Source: an uncultured Asticcacaulis sp. (GTDB lineage: Bacteria; Pseudomonadota; Alphaproteobacteria; Caulobacterales; Caulobacteraceae). Taken from it: DNA of 5,876 bases. Positions within the stretch are counted from its first letter, which is position 1; each line of letters opens with the position of its first letter. Below, in pieces: positions 1 to 5,445 of the stretch. Under the pieces are notes generated by a model. That model worked only from the letters and a program-made list of their open reading frames with translations. It did not search any database and had not been told where the DNA came from. Position numbers and translations under genes: made by a program. The stretch is from positions 1 through 5,876 of the forward strand of contig CAMLPZ010000268.1 of NCBI GenBank assembly GCA_946482045.1. Direction: 5' to 3'.

Positions 1-639
1 AAGACCGGGCGACTGCGCGACGCCCTGCGCGCCTCGATCTCGCTGCCGGGTGTTCTCCCCCCCGTCGTCCAGGACAACGAAGTGCTGGTCGATGGCGCGG
101 TCATGCGCTCCTTCCCCGCTACCATGATGCGCAATACACACCTTGGCACGGTCATTGGGGTCGATGTTACCCGGGCGCGCGGCGTCGACCCCAGGGCCCT
201 GTCCGTGCCCAAGAAGCTGACCGCGTGGTTCGCGCGCGGCGATTGGCGGCGCGGCCCGCCGATCGTCTCGGTCATGATGCGCTCGGCCACCATCACCACC
301 GCCGCCGACCTGGCGCAGTCGCGCGCGGCGACCGACCTGCTGATTATCCCCGAGCCCGACGGCGTCGAGATCCGCGACTGGAAAGCCTATGACAAGGCTG
401 TCGAAAACGGCTACCAGACGACCGTGCACGCGCTGTCGCAACTGGACAGCCCGGTGACCACACTGCGCAAGATGGGCCGCAGCATCCATCCCAATGTTCC
501 GGCCTTCACCCCTGATGACAGCTTTACCCAGGCGGCACAGATTCCCGAGACGCCGCCTGAACGCCAGAAGACCGTCAAGCCCGCCTCCAAGGCCGACCGC
601 AAGCCGCGTCCCAAAGCGAATAAACAAGCTGAGCAATAA
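1..639 (+). CDS. Patatin-like / NTE-family phospholipase, C-terminal part (5' truncated by window edge)
   Basis: The frame is open from base 1, so this is the last 212 codons of a longer gene; the ATG at 112 and the GTG at 82 are internal, not starts. The visible protein has the segment SISLPGVLPPV (codons 13-22 region) followed by LVDGAVM, in which Asp31 of the visible part is the expected Asp of the patatin Ser-Asp catalytic dyad (DG[GA] motif). The sequence VIGVDVT about 20 residues later is the following core beta strand. The GxSxG nucleophile motif must lie upstream, outside the window. Spacing and the later MMRSATITTAADLA and LLIIPEPDGVEIRDW stretches resemble bacterial neuropathy-target-esterase-like proteins (family knowledge), which hydrolyse ester bonds of phospholipids or lysophospholipids. 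The last 45 or so residues form a Pro/Lys-rich, probably disordered basic tail. It ends at TAA 637-639, inside the A-tract of the shared terminator. Exact substrate cannot be told. Confidence 0.85.
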   Translation, partial: KTGRLRDALRASISLPGVLPPVVQDNEVLVDGAVMRSFPATMMRNTHLGTVIGVDVTRARGVDPRALSVPKKLTAWFARGDWRRGPPIVSVMMRSATITTAADLAQSRAATDLLIIPEPDGVEIRDWKAYDKAVENGYQTTVHALSQLDSPVTTLRKMGRSIHPNVPAFTPDDSFTQAAQIPETPPERQKTVKPASKADRKPRPKANKQAEQ

Positions 640-640
640 A

Positions 641-666
641 AAAAGGAGGGCGCCGGCCCTCCTTTT
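641..666. terminator. Bidirectional intrinsic terminator between patatin gene and spmX
   Basis: A perfect 11-bp inverted repeat (AAAAGGAGGGC at 641-651, GCCCTCCTTTT at 656-666) encloses the 4-nt loop GCCG. Read on the minus strand, for spmX, the hairpin ends in a run of seven U (complement of A 638-644), a strong intrinsic terminator located 25 nt after the spmX stop. Read on the plus strand, the stem ends in four U and would serve the patatin gene, whose stop codon TAA (637-639) abuts the left arm. It serves both convergent genes, with the better U-tract on the spmX side. Confidence 0.88.
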
Positions 667-690
667 CATTCAAGCTTGTGCGTGCGACAA

Positions 691-3216
691 TCAGTCCTTC
701 AGCCCCCCCAGGCGCTTCATGATCAGCCAAACTGAGACGCAGACAAACAGGATACCACCTGCCGCCGACAGGATGGAAACCATGGTCAGGCTGGCTTCAC
801 TGCCCAGGATGCGGGCGACGTTCGGATCATAGCGCGCGCGGTAGTAGGTCGCGGCGGCGAAGCCGAGGCAGCCCAGGCCCATTGCGCTGAACAGTATCCA
901 CCAGAAGGTCGATCGGATCATCTTCCACCAGGATGCACCGTCTTCACTCACCTCGTCGACTGTCAGGGCCACGCGGCCATCGCCGTTGGTCCAGTCGCCG
1001 TCATTGCCGAAGGCATCCTCAAAAGTCGCGTCAACAGCCGGGGCCGGCGCCGCCTGCACTGGCGTCGCCTGAGACGCCTGGTAGCCTGGCGGCAAAGGGC
1101 GCTGGAGCTGCTCACGCCAGTTCAGGCTGTCGGTCTTCGGCGCTTCGACTGGCGCCGCCGCCTGGGGAGCGGCCGACAAATCGACGGCCTTTGGGCGCGG
1201 GACCTCGACGACCGTCTCGTCCTTGGGGATCGGACGCGCATAGGGATTGAGTGCCGTGATCTGCGGTGGCGGCATGTTCGACACCGACTGCGCGGGCTTT
1301 AGCGCAAAGCTAACAACCGCAGGAAGAGGTTCGTCGTCGGGTTCAGGATCGGCGGCCTTGGATAGCTGTACGGGCGCCGGCTTGGGTTCCGGCGTAACCA
1401 GCTTGGGCGCGGCCATCGGCTGCGAAACCGGTTGTGCTTTCGGTTGGGGCGCGGGCTTTGCAGCCTGCGGCGCCAAGGGGCGACCGAGACCGCCCGCGCC
1501 ATAAGGCGAATAGAGGCGCATGAGCGCCGCAGCGGCTTCGGCCTTGCGCGCCTTCTCAGCCTCTTCCGCAGACGCGCCGTCAGCGGCGACCGGCGCGGAA
1601 GTCGTTTGTGCCTGGGCGGCGCTGGCCTTTTCGGCCTCGACGCGTTCGCGTTCCAGACGTTCCTTTTCCACGCGTTCGCGCTCTTGCCGCTCCTGCTCTA
1701 TACGCTGGGCTTCGAGGCGCGCCTGCTCCTGTCGCTCGCGCTCCCGGCGCTCTTCTTCCAGGCGTTCCTGAGCCAGTCGCTGCTGCTCCTGGCGCTCTCG
1801 CTCCTGTTCAAGTCGCATCAGCTCAAGGCGCTCCTGCTCGAGACGGGCCGCTTCCGCGCGTTCCCGTTCGATGCGCTCCGCCTCGACACGCATGGCTTCC
1901 AGACGGGCCGCTTCGCGCAGCGCCGCTTCCTGTTGCTCGCGCTCGGCGTCAAGGCGCATCTGGTTTTGCCGTTCCTGCTCAAGGCGCTCGGCCTCAAGAC
2001 GCACCTGCTCCTGCCGTTCCTGCTCCTGACGAGCGTGCTCAAGGCGGGCCAGTTCCGCGCGGACCATTTCGTCGCGCTGGATACGTTCGCGTTCCTGGCG
2101 TTCCAGTTCCAGGCGCTGGGCCTCCAGCCGCTGGAATTCCTGCAGGCGAGCCTCTTCGCGGACACGGGCTTCCTCGCGCTGACGCGCCTCTTCGGCCAAT
2201 CGCGCCGCGGCCAGCATTTCGGCCTGGCGCTGGGCCTCCTCGCGCATGCGCTGCTCAACCAGTTGCTGCTCCTGGCGGCGCAACTCCTCCATCCGCAGTT
2301 CCTGCTGGCGCTGCTCCAGAAGTTTTTGGTCTTCTTGGGCACGAGCGATAGCGGCCTGGATCTCGGGGCTCATCGCCGGCGTGGTGTCGTAGGTGTAGGG
2401 CGTCGGGCTGCTGGCGTAAGGCGACGCCCTGTAGGGGGGCGGCAGGGGCGCGGCAGGCGCCGATGGCGCGGGCTCGACCGGAGCGTTTTCGATCGGACGC
2501 GGTGCAAAGGCAGCCAGATCGATGACCTGGCGTTCCACAGGTTGCGCCACGGGTTGGGCGGCCGGGGGCGGCGACGCGGAAATGTCAAAGGCCGCCGGCG
2601 TCGCGGCCAGAGGGACAACCGAAGACGGTGCTTCACCGACCGGATGCGCCGACAACATGCCGTTGCGGTCGGGCGCATTGAGTTCGGCCGGGATTGGGCC
2701 TTGCACGTCAGCCGTGTCCTCCATTGGGCGGACCAGCAGGGACGGCGCGTTGCCGGCAACATCGTCCGGCGTCAGGAACAGGTTCTTTTCGGCGGCGCGG
2801 CGGCGGATGAGCGGTGCCAGCACATAGGTCTGGCCGTTGAACTCAGCCGAGCGCCAGGCGTCCATGGCCAGGGCCGCCTCGGTCATGCGGCCTTCGTTGA
2901 TGCGCTTCAGCACGGTCGACTGGCCGAAATTGTCGACGCCGATATTGAAACAGAACGATACCAGGGCATCGAACTGGTTCTGGTTGATCGGCACCAGGAC
3001 CAGGTTGTTGATAGCGTCGACGATCGGCAGCAGATCAAAACGCAGCAGGGCGTCAGCGTCTTCCTGCGTGCAGGTGGCGCCTTCGCGGGCGGAGAAGGTG
3101 TGACCATAACCCAACGTCCACCGGCCATCGGGCAGACGCGCAGCGACGGATCGCAGGCCCTCGAAACTCTTGATCAGCTCGACCCCGGCGCGGGAAACCT
3201 TCAAACGCGCTCTCAT
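691..3216 (-). CDS. spmX: SpmX: muramidase-like, membrane-anchored stalked-pole regulator, with long coiled-coil insert
   Basis: SpmX marks the future stalked pole in Caulobacteraceae, binds PopZ and recruits and activates the histidine kinase DivJ (known for C. crescentus). Here 841 aa. Residues 1-150: GH24/T4-lysozyme-like muramidase domain, with SFEG (Glu19, general acid), [14 protein letters not shown] (Thr34, His39), and [14 protein letters not shown] (residues 80-93). The T4 Asp20 position is Leu28. Residues 151-284: Pro/Ala-rich linker. Residues about 285-535: nearly uninterrupted Glu/Arg/Gln-rich helix or coiled coil. Residues 536-765: second Pro/Ala-rich, then acidic segment. Residues 769-792 and 812-833: two membrane helices, then a short basic tail, as in SpmX. 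Start: ATG at 3216 gives the N-terminus [20 protein letters not shown], which matches the family and has AGGA 6 nt upstream; the upstream in-frame start at 3279 lacks a good site. C. crescentus SpmX is about half as long; large versions are known in Asticcacaulis. It is probably transcribed alone. Confidence 0.9.
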   Translation of the reverse strand: MRARLKVSRAGVELIKSFEGLRSVAARLPDGRWTLGYGHTFSAREGATCTQEDADALLRFDLLPIVDAINNLVLVPINQNQFDALVSFCFNIGVDNFGQSTVLKRINEGRMTEAALAMDAWRSAEFNGQTYVLAPLIRRRAAEKNLFLTPDDVAGNAPSLLVRPMEDTADVQGPIPAELNAPDRNGMLSAHPVGEAPSSVVPLAATPAAFDISASPPPAAQPVAQPVERQVIDLAAFAPRPIENAPVEPAPSAPAAPLPPPYRASPYASSPTPYTYDTTPAMSPEIQAAIARAQEDQKLLEQRQQELRMEELRRQEQQLVEQRMREEAQRQAEMLAAARLAEEARQREEARVREEARLQEFQRLEAQRLELERQERERIQRDEMVRAELARLEHARQEQERQEQVRLEAERLEQERQNQMRLDAEREQQEAALREAARLEAMRVEAERIERERAEAARLEQERLELMRLEQERERQEQQRLAQERLEEERRERERQEQARLEAQRIEQERQERERVEKERLERERVEAEKASAAQAQTTSAPVAADGASAEEAEKARKAEAAAALMRLYSPYGAGGLGRPLAPQAAKPAPQPKAQPVSQPMAAPKLVTPEPKPAPVQLSKAADPEPDDEPLPAVVSFALKPAQSVSNMPPPQITALNPYARPIPKDETVVEVPRPKAVDLSAAPQAAAPVEAPKTDSLNWREQLQRPLPPGYQASQATPVQAAPAPAVDATFEDAFGNDGDWTNGDGRVALTVDEVSEDGASWWKMIRSTFWWILFSAMGLGCLGFAAATYYRARYDPNVARILGSEASLTMVSILSAAGGILFVCVSVWLIMKRLGGLKD
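1612..2364 (-). repeat. Low-complexity repeat tract encoding the Glu/Arg/Gln-rich helix of SpmX
   Basis: This stretch of spmX encodes residues about 285-535. It consists of degenerate, non-uniform repeats of units such as [19 protein letters not shown] and ARQEQERQ. The DNA is repetitive too: AGACGGGCCGCTTC occurs at 1841-1854 and 1901-1914 (60 bp apart), and TGCCGTTCCTGCTC at 1967-1980 and 2012-2025 (45 bp apart). Both spacings are multiples of three, so copy-number changes of such units would keep the frame. No proline is seen in the tract, consistent with a continuous helix, either a coiled coil or a charged single alpha helix. Unit boundaries are not sharp. Confidence 0.75.
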
Positions 3217-3222
3217 CCCTAA

Positions 3223-3226
3223 TCCT
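3223..3226 (-). promoter_or_regulatory. Ribosome binding site that sets the spmX start at 3216
   Basis: On the minus strand AGGA lies 6 nt upstream of the ATG at 3214-3216. The alternative in-frame starts at 3279 and 3243 have no comparable purine-rich site, and residues added by them (up to 21) do not look like part of the muramidase domain. Confidence 0.7.
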
Positions 3227-3308
3227 GACCCAAAATGGTCCATACGGAGCTTATGACTGCCCCTTATGCCCCAAAACAAAACGCCAAATAGCGTGACAAT
3301 CGTTAACT

Positions 3309-3324
3309 AGCAAACCACATACCG
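3309..3324 (-). promoter_or_regulatory. Candidate sigma-54 (-24/-12) promoter of spmX
   Basis: The minus strand reads CGGTATGTGGTTTGCT. It has the invariant GG-N10-GC spacing of RpoN promoters and agrees with TGGCACG-N4-TTGCW at 9 of 12 defined positions (GG, A, G and the whole TTGCT block; mismatches at the first T and both C's). The start point would lie near 3299, leaving a leader of about 83 nt before the ATG at 3216. In C. crescentus spmX is activated by TacA, a sigma-54-dependent response regulator, so the element fits the gene. An overlapping housekeeping-like alternative exists (TTGCTAG-N14-GCTATTTG), which is weaker. Confidence 0.6.
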
Positions 3325-3332
3325 CGCGCGAC

Positions 3333-3349
3333 TTACAAGAGGATTGTAA
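3333..3349. promoter_or_regulatory. Inverted repeat TTACAA-N5-TTGTAA upstream of the spmX promoter
   Basis: A perfect 6-bp dyad (3333-3338 and 3344-3349) separated by GAGGA lies just after the mgtE stop and about 20 bp upstream of the -24 element of spmX, centred near -42 from the predicted start point. It may be a protein-binding operator. As an RNA hairpin it would be AT-rich, weak and without a U-tract, so it is a poor terminator for mgtE. Function is not known. Confidence 0.35.
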
Positions 3350-3359
3350 CAGATAACTA

Positions 3360-4838
3360 TCAGGCGAGCCTGGGCAAGAGAATCATCGCTGCGAGGCCAA
3401 GGAAGCTGAAGAATCCCACGCAGTCGGTAACCATCGTCACGAAGATCGGCGAAGCCACCGCCGGATCGCGCCCGATCTTCGACAGTCCCAGCGGGACCAG
3501 CGTTCCGGCGAGGGCCGCCGCCGTCAGGTTAATCATCACCGCCGAACCAATGACTATCCCGAACAGGACTCCCTGCCACAGACCCGCGGCGACGCCCAGG
3601 GCCACAGCGATGGCGGCGCCATTCACCAGGCCTACCCGCACCTCGCGCCACAGGGTGCGCAGGGCATTGGCAGCTGTTAGCTCACGCGCGGCCAGGGCCC
3701 GCACCGCGACGGTCAGCGACTGGGTGCCAGAATTGCCGCCGATCGACGCCACCACGGGCATTAACACGGCCAGCGCCACCAGCTTCTGGATCTCGTCCTG
3801 GAACATCAGAATCAGCGACGAGGAAATGAAGGCCGTCAGCAGATTGATACTCAACCACGGCAGGCGCGACTTTACGGTGTCGAACACACCCTGGCGGCGG
3901 CCGGTTTCGGAAACACCGGCCAGGGCCAGCATGTCCTCCTGGCTTTCCTCCTGGATGATGTTGACGATGTCATCGACGGTGATCTGGCCAACCAGGCGGC
4001 CCGAGGCATCCACGACCGGCGCCGAGATCAGGTGGTACTTCTCGAAGATATAGGCCACCTCTTCCTGGTCCTGGTCGACCGTGATTTCGGTCGTCGGCTC
4101 CATAAGGCTGGTGAGCGCCAGTTCCCGCCTCGACCGCATCAGCAGCGACACCGGCAAGGCGCCGACCGGCTTATGGCTGGGGTCGAGCACATAGATATCA
4201 AAGAAAAGTTCCGGCAGGTCGTCGCCGTTCTCGCGCATATGGTCGATCGTCTGGCCGACGTTCCAGAAGCTGGGCGCGGCCATGACTTCGCGCTGCATCA
4301 GGCGGCCGGCCGTCTCCTCCTCGAACGTCATCGAGGTGACGAAGGCCTCGCGCTCGGATTCGGGCATGGCGGCCAGGACGGCCTTCTGCTGGTCCTCCTC
4401 CAGGTCCTCGAAGACGGCGGTGGCGTCGTCCGAATCGAGTTCCTGCAGAACCTCAGCGATATCGGCCGTATGCAGGGTCTCGATGACCTCCTCGCGGATA
4501 TCGTCATCCAGTTCCGGCAGGATTTCGGCGATGGCGTCGGCCGGAATCCACGGAATCACTTGCTCACGATAGTCCTCGGACAGGAAGCCCAGCAGGTCGG
4601 CGACGTCCGCCGGGTGCAGGGCGTCGAGCAGCTCGCGCAGGCGCATGCCGTCGCCACGGTCGGCGGCGTCGATGACCAGGGTAATATATTGCGGATTGAG
4701 CGCGTAGTCGTCCTTGAGCGCGAAATCCTCAATCTGCTCGGGCGTCATCAGCTCGCCGCCGGTGTCGTCGTCGCGGCCATTCCTGGTGTCGATGTCGGAG
4801 TCGGTTTTCTTTTGAGCGGCGTCGGACTTCTGGCTCAT
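3360..4838 (-). CDS. mgtE: Magnesium transporter MgtE
   Basis: MgtE is a homodimeric inner-membrane Mg2+ channel gated by cytoplasmic Mg2+ binding. The 492-aa product shows the family order: a charged, probably disordered tail (1-30); the MgtE N domain (about 45-165), with the helical-repeat signature LHPADVADLLGFL and many acidic residues; two CBS domains (about 175-305), ending in DDIVNIIQEESQEDM; the plug-helix region (about 305-328); and five predicted membrane helices (about 328-490). Signature PVVASIGGNSGTQS at 361-374 belongs to the pore region, and Asp472 in FVTMVTDCVGFF corresponds to the conserved pore Asp (Asp432 of the T. thermophilus protein). Length is typical (about 450-490 aa). 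The ATG at 4836-4838 has a strong site, GGGGAGG, 8 nt upstream. A tRNA-Leu on the same strand ends 60 bp upstream, so the leader is too short for an M-box riboswitch and the two may be cotranscribed. spmX follows after 143 bp. Confidence 0.96.
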   Translation of the reverse strand: MSQKSDAAQKKTDSDIDTRNGRDDDTGGELMTPEQIEDFALKDDYALNPQYITLVIDAADRGDGMRLRELLDALHPADVADLLGFLSEDYREQVIPWIPADAIAEILPELDDDIREEVIETLHTADIAEVLQELDSDDATAVFEDLEEDQQKAVLAAMPESEREAFVTSMTFEEETAGRLMQREVMAAPSFWNVGQTIDHMRENGDDLPELFFDIYVLDPSHKPVGALPVSLLMRSRRELALTSLMEPTTEITVDQDQEEVAYIFEKYHLISAPVVDASGRLVGQITVDDIVNIIQEESQEDMLALAGVSETGRRQGVFDTVKSRLPWLSINLLTAFISSSLILMFQDEIQKLVALAVLMPVVASIGGNSGTQSLTVAVRALAARELTAANALRTLWREVRVGLVNGAAIAVALGVAAGLWQGVLFGIVIGSAVMINLTAAALAGTLVPLGLSKIGRDPAVASPIFVTMVTDCVGFFSFLGLAAMILLPRLA

Positions 4839-4857
4839 GGCTCAGGCCTCCCCTTTC

Positions 4858-4877
4858 GGCGCCCAGTTCCCGGCGCC
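4858..4877 (-). other. GC-rich hairpin in the mgtE leader
   Basis: Two copies of the self-complementary GGCGCC (4858-4863 and 4872-4877) enclose 8 nt and could form a short hairpin immediately 5' of the mgtE ribosome binding site (4847-4853). No U-tract follows on either strand, so it is not an intrinsic terminator. It could mark a processing point between the tRNA and mgtE, or affect translation, but chance in GC-rich DNA is possible. Confidence 0.3.
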
Positions 4878-4898
4878 ACGCTCAAAACTTCATCCGGA

Positions 4899-4983
4899 TG
4901 GTGCGGTCGAGAAGACTCGAACTTCCACGCCTTGCGGCACAGCGACCTCAACGCTGCGCGTCTACCAATTCCGCCACGACCGC
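4899..4983 (-). tRNA. tRNA-Leu (anticodon GAG), CCA encoded
   Basis: The minus strand folds into a complete class II tRNA. The acceptor stem is GCGGTCG/CGACCGC (4977-4983 with 4903-4909), then discriminator A and an encoded CCA (4899-4901). The D arm contains GGAATTGGTAGA. The anticodon stem is CAGCG/CGCTG with loop TTGAGGT, giving anticodon GAG, which reads CUC and CUU. A long variable arm (GCC-GCAA-GGC core) and a T arm with TTCGAGT loop follow. The anticodon and the long variable arm together fix the identity as leucine. It lies between the FliN-like gene and mgtE, all on the same strand. Confidence 0.97.
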
Positions 4984-5003
4984 ACGTCATCCGGAGAGGC
5001 GCG

Positions 5004-5032
5004 GGCATAGCAACACTGAAAGCGTTTGTGAA
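5004..5032 (-). promoter_or_regulatory. Candidate sigma-73-type promoter for tRNA-Leu
   Basis: On the minus strand TTCACAA, 14 nt, GCTATGCC fit the Caulobacter housekeeping consensus TTGaCgS-N10-14-GCtANAWC reasonably well. The start point would be near 4997, some 14 nt upstream of the mature tRNA 5' end at 4983, a usual geometry for a tRNA gene. It could also supply mgtE by read-through, as no terminator is seen between them. Confidence 0.5.
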
Positions 5033-5043
5033 GGGCTTTGTCG

Positions 5044-5081
5044 GAAAATATCGGCGTGCCTGTGAATATTCCGTCACGCCG
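5044..5081 (-). terminator. Candidate terminator after the FliN-like gene
   Basis: A 7-bp inverted repeat (CGGCGTG 5052-5058 and CACGCCG 5075-5081) with a 16-nt loop lies 10 nt beyond the FliN-like stop. On the minus strand it is followed by ATATTTTCC, a short U-rich run. The large loop and the interrupted U-tract make it a weaker candidate than the one at 641-666. The position, before the tRNA promoter, fits a transcript end. Confidence 0.45.
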
Positions 5082-5091
5082 GCCACTCTTT

Positions 5092-5349
5092 TTAAGACCC
5101 GAGCGCCATATAATCGTAGACATCGGCCGGGCGCGTCACGACGATCGAAATCTTTTCTTCGAAAATCTGGATTTCGCCGCGCGCGACGGGGTGGTTGTTC
5201 GCCAGTATCCACACTTCGTCATGTTCGCGGGCGTCGAGCGGAATCACCGCGCCGCGGCCCATGCGCAGCAGTTGCTGCATCGGCAGGACCGAGCGGCCGA
5301 GCAGGACGGAGATTTCGACGGGAACGGCGCCAACCTGGGAAATCGACAC
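5092..5349 (-). CDS. FliN-like flagellar motor switch protein (single SpoA domain)
   Basis: FliN-family proteins form the lower C-ring of the flagellar motor with FliM and FliG, on the cytoplasmic face, and take part in switching and export. The 85-aa product is almost entirely one SpoA (FliM/FliN C-terminal) domain at about residues 9-75: VPVEISVLLGRSVLPMQQLLRMG, then GAVIPLD, VWILANNHPVARGEI and ISIVVT match the FliN strand order and its LLxMxxGxVIxLD-type core. It lacks the N-terminal extension of E. coli FliN (137 aa). Start: GTG 5347-5349 with AAGG 6 nt upstream, giving MSISQVGAVPVEISV. The frame stays open to a TTG at 5442, but those 31 residues look non-coding and have no ribosome site. 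It is divergent from lipB and stands alone here rather than in a flagellar operon. It may be the main FliN or a paralogue, so no symbol is assigned. Confidence 0.85.
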   Translation of the reverse strand: MSISQVGAVPVEISVLLGRSVLPMQQLLRMGRGAVIPLDAREHDEVWILANNHPVARGEIQIFEEKISIVVTRPADVYDYMALGS

Positions 5350-5355
5350 AGGATA

Positions 5356-5359
5356 CCTT
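5356..5359 (-). promoter_or_regulatory. Ribosome binding site that sets the GTG start of the FliN-like gene
   Basis: On the minus strand AAGG stands 6 nt upstream of GTG 5347-5349. The other in-frame candidates, ATG at 5388 and TTG at 5442, have no purine-rich sequence at the right distance. Confidence 0.6.
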
Positions 5360-5411
5360 GCTTGAATTCGAAGCGATTGCCACCCCATATTGCGATGGCG
5401 GCAACGGATGC

Positions 5412-5438
5412 TTGCGTCCGGAGCCAATTTGATAAATG
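5412..5438 (+). promoter_or_regulatory. Candidate sigma-73-type promoter of lipB
   Basis: TTGCGTC, 12 nt, GATAAATG fits the Caulobacter housekeeping consensus TTGaCgS-N10-14-GCtANAWC. The -10 block ends only 7 nt before the lipB ATG at 5446-5448, so transcription would begin at or within about 2 nt of the start codon. This agrees with the lack of any Shine-Dalgarno sequence and predicts a leaderless mRNA. Confidence 0.45.
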
Positions 5439-5445
5439 ACAAATC

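Noticed and set aside
1608..2351. Ala/Pro/Arg-rich 247-codon plus-strand frame and the 174-codon minus-strand frame 1818-2342
   Set aside because: Both are shadows of the low-complexity helix-coding tract of spmX in other frames.
1432..3222. 596-codon open frame on the plus strand opposite spmX
   Set aside because: It lies antisense to a well-supported gene. The opposite strand of the Glu/Arg/Gln codon-rich tract gives Leu/Phe/Ala-rich pseudo-protein without stops; no family motif or ribosome site is seen.
3301..3310. GTTAAC near the spmX start point as a CtrA site
   Set aside because: Only one TTAAC half is present; neither side has the second TTAA at the 7-nt spacing required for a full CtrA box.
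4890..4995. 9-bp direct repeats TCATCCGGA (4890-4898 and 4987-4995) flanking the tRNA, as possible integration or attachment site
   Set aside because: The repeats are short, contain a palindrome (TCCGGA), and enclose only the tRNA. No integrase or foreign DNA adjoins, and the tRNA 3' end is not duplicated.
4032..5432. 466-codon open frame on the plus strand opposite mgtE, the tRNA and the FliN-like gene
   Set aside because: It runs through a tRNA gene and across two unrelated genes on the other strand, which no real gene would be expected to do; it is explained by high GC content.
5350..5445. Possible sigma-54 promoter for the FliN-like gene (minus strand TGGCAATCGCTTCGAA)
   Set aside because: The -24 half matches well, but the essential GC of the -12 element is GA, so the GG-N10-GC rule fails.
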